The notes below the pieces were generated by a model. It did not search any database, had not been told where the DNA came from, and saw only the letters and a list, made by a program, of their open reading frames with translations. The position numbers and the translations under genes are program-made. A stretch of DNA of 64,000 nt from positions 124,001 through 188,000 of the forward strand of contig WTXI01000048.1 in NCBI GenBank assembly GCA_022376515.1, in the 5' to 3' direction. Positions 57,096-64,000 of this stretch are shown piece after piece. The DNA comes from Lactifluus volemus. Lineage: Eukaryota; Basidiomycota; Agaricomycetes; Russulales; Russulaceae. The first letter of the stretch is position 1. Each line of letters starts with the position of its first letter.

Positions 57096-60000
57096 TTCCT
57101 CATCCACAGGGAGAGACTACCAAATAAAGTTTCTTCCCCCCGATTCTGAATACTGCCCCGGTCTTCGTTTCTCCTATCACCCTATGTCCTACTTTTATGA
57201 AACGACCTCGTATTTTGTTCTGATGCCTATCCTTTTTGTTCATGCATTCCCCAAGTTTTGTTTCGTCTTCTGCGCTTCAAGGGGTTGAGAGGGAGTACGT
57301 GTAGTAGGGACACAGGCCAACTGGGAGCGAGCGACAAATTCATACCCCATAGTTTTTGTCCCCATGTCAGGGCCAGACCAGCGTCGTGTCTAAACATGCA
57401 TGCTGTAAAATACAGATATATATAGTTTTGTATAACTCGTTCTCCTTCTCTGCCTGGCCCGCCGAGAGCGAGGGATGCAGCATGAAATGGCCCTGCTGCC
57501 TGTGAGCACGTCAAAGCCGAAACTGAAACTTGAAAATGCATCTCAATTTCCACCACTGTAAAGCAGAGTCACTTCCTACATACTTCCTGCTGTGGTTTCA
57601 TCCCTTAGTTTGCAGCGCGACCAGAAGATTCAAGGATAAGCGAACTGGCGGCTCTCTTATTAAGAATGCGTGTGAATCTCTTCTATTATACCTGTGGAGG
57701 CTTCCTATAACTTGGTACAGTGTCGCGACTGTCACGACAATGGCCTACATCACAACAACACGGCAACAACAACTTGAACCCATAACCGCGCGTCAGAATC
57801 TTTTACCAACAGTATTCTTGTTTGATTAAATTTTTGTCGCAAACCTGCCAGTGTGATTCTGCCGAGTGTCCAGTTCCGTTCCGGCTGGGCTGTCATGGTG
57901 AATCTCTTAACTGGGCAGACGAAGCGGAGCAACGTGATCGAAATCCTGTCGCGCTCCGAGCTTGGACAATTTTTGTACCCGACTATCATAGGGCCCCTGT
58001 GAGTTGGGATTAAACCACCCCTGAACACGATCAAAGCGCCTGCAGGAAAACCTTGAGAAAGAAGCGTACATGTTCATCGTTTTAGAAAGGGCTTCGAAGA
58101 GAGCAGGAACACACACGCGACGGAGAGAGCACAGTCATGCTAGCGTAACGATGGCTCAAGGAGGGCACGTCGAATATTTGCCAAGACATAGATTGGCACG
58201 CCGGCTCATGCTGTTCTGCCGGGTATGATCGACGACCCTCGAGCGATGCCTTCCGTCATCAGGGCCAAAATGACTTGCAAGAGTAACAGCGATCCATCAT
58301 GACTGTATTCTGCGGTGTGGAGACGGTAAACAGTGGCCAGCATTGACAGAATTCCAACCAAATTGGCCCTGTTCATGGACGGAGCGATCAAAGCACCGTC
58401 TGAGGAACCCACAAACGGTGCGGAGTAGGTAGGTGGAATTTGAGCGGCGGTGATAAGGAAGTTGGAAGGAGCCGGTTTGTACGCAGAATGAAGCTCGATG
58501 GTATCGCGCACCCCTAGTACCAACGTACCACCGACAAGAGACCGATAGTTTGGAGTCAATCGAGCCAATACCATGACGACTAGAATTCGAGGGGTTGTGC
58601 ATTGCAATCTGAACAAGTTTCTAAATCACCGTAATCGGTCTCAATATAGCTCGATGTCCCTCCGGTAGTCGTACGTCCCGTAGAGCGTGCGAGGGACAGT
58701 CGACGGGCAGGTTGGAGATTGGCTCGGCTGTGATTGAGTTGCGAACACAATGCTCTGACTCATGGATGAATGTTCCATCGCAAGTCTTTCGCCGCTCAAC
58801 TTTCGCTAGCACCGTTTCCCTTCAATTAGCCATTCATAGCACGCACTGGCAGTGTTGAAAACTTTTACTTACCCCGTCAGGTATGCCGCATCACTCCTCA
58901 GGTGAGACCGGTGTGATCATCCCGCCCCGCTGTGCTCTCCGGCTGCAGGGTGATACATTGGTGTCACGCCTGCTGCAGAGCCCGACGAACGGTGACGATC
59001 GGGACGTACTACGCCCCGACGATTACATTTATCTCGTACCGAGCGTGGCGAACGCGAAATTCCTGGAACTTTTGCAGCTTGAATTCGCCGGTAGTGTTCG
59101 GTGAAAGAAGAGGCATCATCACGGAAATGCCCGTTGACTTTTTCATTTGCAGACAGAATCATTCGAGAACTGGACGCGGAGGTTGGAACCCACCGATAGA
59201 TCCACGGTCTGCACCGACGACCTTCGTCATCCTTGAGAGTGCGGCAGTGATTGTCACTTTGCTGTGCATGCGGGACAGGGACGTGGGGGGGCGGGAATGT
59301 GCAATGTGCATTGGCGCCAGATAGCCCATTTGGGATGACCGACATTCCCGTCGGTTTCAGTTATAGATCCCGTGAAGCTCTTCAGAAACAATCACCAGTT
59401 TGCACAGATAATCTGGCAATGGACCATTCAACTGCCATACCAAATTCCGTTTACTACATCCTTCTGTACCTGAAGATTCAGACAACAAAACAGATTCGGC
59501 TTGATCGGAACATCCACTCAAGTCGAGGATCTTGTCGTCCGAAATCGTAGGTGGGATACTACATGGTACCTCCAATAAGTCGGTGCCTGTACCTGGAGGC
59601 TATGACACAGCAGGAGGGTCACAAGCCACGAGGACGTGTACGATATTGTAAGGTCGTTTACACCGGAGAAGAGCACTGTATGGCGGGTCAACGGTGTGGA
59701 AACTTGTGTGGGATGATATGACAAATACGCGCACAGATCAGACCTCAAATGATGTGTTGCCGTAATTACTTAGTCAGTTGTCATAACAAATGCCCTTGTA
59801 CAGCATTCGGAAACCGTAACGGGACAGAAAACCGAGTAACTCGTGGAATCGATTGTGCCGTTGAGTCCCTGAAAGCCAAGGGAACACACATCTTAAGATG
59901 AACACCACTCCGGTGAACTCCGAGATTGAAAGAGGATGTGGAGAGTAGGCAGAGAGCTCAGCGGTATTTTTGTGTGTCGTGGTTGGCCATTCTAAGTTTG

Positions 60001-60841
60001 GCGTGCAGCATGAATAGAGCTGAATCACCTTGGGTACCACATCTGAAAGAATCTATGATCCGTTACTCTGTAACGAGCTGAGCACAGACCGCAGGTGGGC
60101 CCGCTGGTGGTGAGCAAAGTGCACGTGCTAGTGAGAAACGGTTGGGCTGGGAACGAGGCACAGCAGTGCCCATGTTTCACCCAAGCCAACTCGGACTCAG
60201 ATAACAAAGTCGTCTCTGTCGTGGTTCGCTTACAGCGATGGTAGCACCAGTGACGTCCCAAAACGTGTCAATAGCCTGCACATTCCCTTGCCAGTGGGAG
60301 AAAGGGTTGACTCTCTGGCTCTCCGCTGGTCTCCAGGGTCAGGGTCAAGAAATGAGCTCGTTATGCGCATGTGATCCATCCTTAATCCGTGTAGTGCCGC
60401 AAGAATTGGTCCTGCCAGTGGTCGAGCTGCGCACCGTCTTGCACTCATCGTTGAATGGCAAGACCATCTTGTTGTCGGCCTTCCCGATTGCGTTCCTTGC
60501 AGATTTGACGAATGCAAGCTGCCGTGATGCTGTACCACGCCTGACACTGTGCGTGTGGCAGACAGAGAGAGAAGGGATTGCACTCGGCATCCAAACGAGC
60601 AACTTGATGCCTCGAACAATGATACCCCCAGGACTTGAGACAAGGCCGAGAGATCAAGTCCCTCTTGAACAAAACAGTTGTCGAGGCGAAATTCTATGTA
60701 AGCATACAAGCATAAAATAAATGGTTCACGAATCAACGCGAGGATTAACAGATTCTTGCAATGTCCTAACCACATTACAGCACAGCAACTCCTCCTCGTT
60801 CTCATCTCTGCGACGCCTGCTTTGACTTTGATGGACCAACT
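57096..60841. other. Gene-poor region of 3.7 kb with possible exon fragments
   Basis: No full gene could be built. A minus-strand open frame at 58206-58616 is listed separately. The plus frame at 58883-59104 (GETGVIIPPRCALRLQGDTL) and the frames around 60238-60720 look faintly protein-like but were not identified. The region may contain decayed genes. Confidence 0.4.
58206..58616 (-). CDS. Possible exon of an unidentified protein
   Basis: The minus-strand frame has protein-like composition with hydrophobic stretches: PRILVVMVLARLTPNYRSLV, GGTLVLGVRDTIELHSAYKP, FLITAAQIPPTYSAPFVGSS and ANLVGILSMLATVYRLHTAE. The start at 58616 is not an ATG, so an upstream exon would be needed; one candidate around 58780 starts MEHSSMSQSIVFATQSQ. 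No family was recognised. It may be part of a degraded membrane-protein gene. Confidence 0.25.
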   Translation of the reverse strand: MFRLQCTTPRILVVMVLARLTPNYRSLVGGTLVLGVRDTIELHSAYKPAPSNFLITAAQIPPTYSAPFVGSSDGALIAPSMNRANLVGILSMLATVYRLHTAEYSHDGSLLLLQVILALMTEGIARGSSIIPGRTA

Positions 60842-61436
60842 CTATTGCTGCTTTAGCAGCGCGGCTTGTTGCGCGCCGAGTGTCGTAGAGACGGCCGGGC
60901 ATCCCTTACCAGGTCCGAAGAGGTTTTGCAGCGTGACAATCGCAGTATCGACTCGAGCTAGTTGCGAAGGCGTTGAGTTGTCGAGAGGGTAAAACACCTT
61001 TACGGCTGGGTTGTGCAATGCGAAGCCCGCTTTAACATCGCCAACTAGGTGCTATAAGACATCAAAGAAGTGAGCATGAAACTTCCCACATTTAGGACGG
61101 CAAGATGGAGAGCTACCCACATTGTCGAAGGTGGTTTGATCAGGGGGACACGAGCAGGGAACCTTGATCGGCTTTCCGTCCGCACCGTTAACAGCACCAT
61201 CACAATCACCGGTTCCTAGACCTTTGATTGAACGCTGCCCAAGGTGACCAGCAGACACTGTGCTTACCAGTCGGGTTCTTGCCCGCAGTGAAGTCAAGCT
61301 GAGGCGCTAGGGCTACGATCTGTGCGGTGGTCGGCGTGTTTGCGTTGATAGCAGCAGCCTGTACCGGAGTGATGGGGTTTGAAAATACTACCAAAGAAAA
61401 GATGGCAAAAGGTGCAAAGGTAGGCAAGAACTTCAT
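60842..61436 (-). CDS. Small secreted protein with four cysteines (157 aa, 3 exons)
   Basis: Minus-strand exons 61436-61268, 61215-61121 and 61051-60842 join in phase to 157 residues. Residues 1-27 (MKFLPTFAPFAIFSLVVFSN then PITPVQA) form a clear signal peptide with a VQA/AA cleavage site. The mature protein contains NPTGTGDCDGAVNGADGKP, then IKVPCSCPPDQTTFDN, then VKAGFALHNPAVKVFYPLDN, then TAIVTLQNLFGPGKGCPAV, giving four Cys. I recall this family, with the TGDCDGAVNG and PCSCPP signatures, from Rhizoctonia-like fungi; function unknown, possibly surface or effector-like. Two acceptors are possible for intron 1; the one at 61216 restores PTGTGDC and was chosen. Confidence 0.82.
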
Positions 61437-61903
61437 TGTAAATACAGTGGAGTGTGTAAAGATTAGGTGAGCAAGCTCGGTGGAAGTTTGAAGCGCACAG
61501 CGCGAATAGAAACAACGAAAGATATCCGAGCGGTCGGTCGTTGTGGATTTTGGACGAGTGGTTGGGAAGAGACAATGGATAGCGTAGCTCAGGCGGGACT
61601 TATTATATTACAAGTTGGTTCGCGGACCCACAACAAAGACCGCCTACAGTACAAGTATCATTGTCTCCAGATCGGGCCAGATGCCGTAATATAACGAGTT
61701 ACGGTAACTTGATGGCGGTGGAAGAGGCTGAAAGATAAAACCGTTTAATGGGATATAAGCGAGGGTCCGCAAATTTATGGAGCGTTTCGGAGGAGAGACG
61801 GGCTCCGGACAGAGGGAGGGGTTTGTTCAAATTTATGTACAACTGTAATACTGTAATTGCTTCACGTGACGCTCAGCTGTGCAGCCACTTCGTCTCAACG
61901 GTC

Positions 61904-63498
61904 ATGTCGGCGATGCTACTAGCAAGTGTACGAACGGATAGCACCTTCGATGATATTCCAGTAATGTATACTGTTTCGTTCAAGTCAAGACGGCTTGCCA
62001 TTTGACTCTCAAGCTCTATAATAGCGATTTAAAGGGTGCAAGTTCTACAGATCCAGCTGTAAAGAGAGAAATTGCAGACCAGATCCGTGATGCATCGATC
62101 AATGTTGGATTCTTTTATAGTGCGTCTAAGGCGTTCAGTTGAGCTGCTTAGTGCAACCACTCTTTTCACCAACACACGGAGCTCGCAGTCAAGGGACATG
62201 GCATATCGGACTCTGTCCTATCGGGTGCGCTTGCGGCTGCCCAAGTTTTTTTGCTCTCCCAGAGTCAATCAAAATGGAGGTAGGAGCGCCCGTCGTGCAT
62301 GAGCTTGCCTGACCGGTGACATACCGTCATACGTACTTGTAGCTCGACATCCACAAGAGTAAAAACTTCAAGGGGTACACGGCACTGCTGGGAGAAAATA
62401 CCAACCCCGAAAATCGTGGTGACCTTCACGAAGGTTTCGATATGGGGTGGGAGGAGCTTGGCACGGGCGCCACTCGGTTTCCAGAAGAAGACGGCTCTAT
62501 GGCCGGTGAAAATATCTGGCCCAAGGAAGCACACCTCCCCGACTTCCGTCGGACAGTACTCGAATATTAGCGAGTTATGTTTTGCTTCCTTTATGGATTG
62601 GTGCTATTGACTCTGGCACAGCCATGAAGTCCTACGCCTTGGACAGTATCTGTTCCCTTTGTTCGCGCTAGCACTCGACCTCCCTGAGGATTTCTTCGCC
62701 GATAAAGTAAGTCAATAGCTGTTGTTGTTGTTGTTGTATATTACATGCATTAAAAAGTGCGCGGACAGACAACCAAGCCGGCGGCAATCATGCGGTTATT
62801 GTACTATCCGCCCCAAATGGGCATTGTAGATGACCGCACAATCGGCATTGGTGCCCACACCGAGTATGTCAAACTTCAGACAAAGTAAAAGCTCTTTGGC
62901 TAATATAAAGAAATCGGTTAGCTACGAAGTTGACCTTTCTTGGCTTTAGTTGCCCTATGGAACGTGCTGATAGACACGACAGTGCTTTACGATTCTGTGG
63001 CAGCAAGACGACATCAACGCCCTACAGGTTCTGAATACAGCTGGCAAGTGGGTCAATGCAGTTCCTATCCCCGGCTCTCTCGTCATCAAGTGGGTTTCAT
63101 TTTTTTCATTTCATCGGACCTTGGCCTCATCACTGCATAGTCTCGGTGATCAGTTCGCGCGCTGGACGAGTTGCGTCTGACATAGTCTATTATCCTATCC
63201 ATTGCGCAAAGCTTCGTTGATCACATGCCAACAGATGATGTATTCCGATCCACCGTGCACCGCGCAGTAAACCGCTCCGGCGTTGCGCGTTACTCGATTC
63301 CGTTGTTCTTCGGCACAGATTATAATGTGCTTCTCGAGGTGAGTGTGGTCGCTCTTGGGGTGTACCTAAGTTTCGCTGTTGACGCATTTAACCCAGGCAC
63401 TGCCTAGTTGTGTCTCGGATGACTTTCCTGCTAAATATGAGGTTGTGGTGGCAGGTGATTATGTAAAGTCGCGATTGGAAGCAAGTTACGGAGTTTGA
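61904..63498 (+). CDS. Isopenicillin-N-synthase-like 2OG-Fe(II) oxygenase (336 aa after one frameshift), 11 exons
   Basis: Exons 61904-61960, 62014-62119, 62189-62279, 62343-62569, 62622-62706, 62769-62863, 62922-62928, 62993-63089, 63141-63179, 63235-63338 and 63397-63498. Landmarks in order: REIADQIRDASINVGFFYIK, GHGISDSVLSGALAAAQVFF, LDIHKSKNFKGYTALLGENT, YLFPLFALALDLPEDFFADK, IGIGAHTDYECFTILWQ (iron ligands H219, D221), NALQVLNTAGKWVNAVPIPG, VFRSTVHRAVNRSG (H277) and RYSIPLFFGTDYNV (R287, S289). Asp221 is built by a 7-nt micro-exon. Intron 4 begins GC. Exon 3 has seven T (62246-62252) where eight restore VFFALPES, so one base is missing. It is a soluble dioxygenase; substrate unknown. Confidence 0.85.
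62922..62928 (+). other. 7-nt micro-exon of the 62-kb oxygenase
   Basis: CTACGAA, flanked by GGTTAG and GTTGAC. It joins GA from the previous exon and TGC from the next to give HTDYECF, the family's iron-binding motif. Without it the visible frame reads HTE and runs into intron. Confidence 0.75.
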
Positions 63499-63612
63499 TT
63501 ACATAACTTGTATGCACGTATTTGTCTTGTCATTTCGTCGTTCCGACTCAATTTCGTTCGTTTGACCGTCATCATCTCTGTAGTTGGTGAAAAGACACTC
63601 CAGAATTCTAAA

Positions 63613-64000
63613 ATGGCCGCAACAGAGCAGGCTACTCTTCCTCTTCGTTGTGCGGAGACAGCCTACATCATCCAGAAAGAAAGGTGCGTGATTATTCTTC
63701 TGTCATCTCTGCCGTGCGTTACTCACTCGTCTCAAGGCTTCTTTCCGCACTCGGCGCTACGAAATCACTTTTGTCTGATTTCCGAGCTTTCAACAAAGAT
63801 TCTTGGACCCTACGTTACCCCATCCTACGCTCCAAGTCAGACGTCGTCGAACCCTCTCCGAAGCGCCGTGGTATCCACCTTGTCCTTTCCTTTGCGGATG
63901 ATCCATCCTCAGAGATCGATGTCATCCTTGAGAAAGGTTTCACCCACTCACTTACCCTTGCTTCAATTACCGATGCTCTGGAAACCGAAGGCGAGGAATC
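63613..64000 (+). CDS. 5' part of an unidentified gene, truncated by the window end
   Basis: ATG at 63613. Exon 1 (63613-63683) reads MAATEQATLPLRCAETAYII then QKE and joins through a 53-nt intron (GTGCGT...CTCAAG) to exon 2 from 63737: LLSALGATKSLLSDFRAFNK, then DSWTLRYPILRSKSDVVEPS, then PKRRGIHLVLSFADDPSSEI. The frame is open to the window edge. The family was not recognised; no signal peptide or membrane segment is visible so far. Confidence 0.7.
   Translation, partial: MAATEQATLPLRCAETAYIIQKERCVIILLSSLPCVTHSSQGFFPHSALRNHFCLISELSTKILGPYVTPSYAPSQTSSNPLRSAVVSTLSFPLRMIHPQRSMSSLRKVSPTHLPLLQLPMLWKPKARN

Noticed and set aside
58883..59324. Plus-strand frames resembling a TrkA-C-like segment (GDTLVSRLL, DYIYLVPS)
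   Set aside because: The resemblance is short and generic; no transporter domain could be found upstream.

Overview
The window is nuclear DNA of a filamentous basidiomycete, most likely an Agaricomycete and possibly a Rhizoctonia/Ceratobasidium-type fungus. Direct signs are many 45-70 nt GT-AG introns, two micro-exons, CT-rich promoters, and fungal housekeeping genes (HEM13, UBC1, AP-2 sigma, mitochondrial uL5, PEP12, a septation kinase, VTS1). The genus is inference, from remembered resemblance of the tandem oxygenases, the DUF6533-type membrane gene and the small secreted protein to families common in those fungi. No virus, plasmid, CRISPR array, rRNA or convincing tRNA was seen.

Layout. 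0-4 kb: two tandem 2OG-Fe(II) oxygenase-like genes; the second has lost the HxD aspartate. 4-6 kb: a small orphan gene on the minus strand. 6-12.5 kb: a duplicated two-gene cassette, each copy a small coiled-coil gene (+) facing a divergent bHLH-like gene (-) tail to tail. 13.4-15.5 kb: HEM13 and UBC1 share a 140-bp divergent promoter. 15.5-20.5 kb: gene-poor, with a 192-bp foldback/MITE-like element. 20.5-23.5 kb: AP-2 sigma and an F-box-like gene. 23.5-30 kb: gene-poor. 30-32.2 kb: mitochondrial uL5 and syntaxin PEP12 share a 131-bp divergent promoter. 32.8-37.4 kb: a DUF6533-type seven-helix membrane gene preceded by a truncated copy of its own 5' exons. 38-43 kb: a Cdc7/SepH-type septation kinase. 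44.3-45.5 kb: a second kind of bHLH factor. 50.6-57.1 kb: a lipase, a short-chain dehydrogenase and VTS1, all on the plus strand. 60.8-63.5 kb: a cysteine-containing secreted protein and an isopenicillin-N-synthase-like oxygenase with a 7-nt micro-exon. The window ends inside an unidentified gene.

Four otherwise well-conserved genes (the 44-kb bHLH, the SDR, VTS1 and the 62-kb oxygenase) each need exactly one extra base to read through. Indel errors in an incompletely polished assembly explain this best; real gene decay is the alternative. All gene models were spliced by eye from splice signals, reading-frame phase and remembered family motifs. No alignment or search was run.
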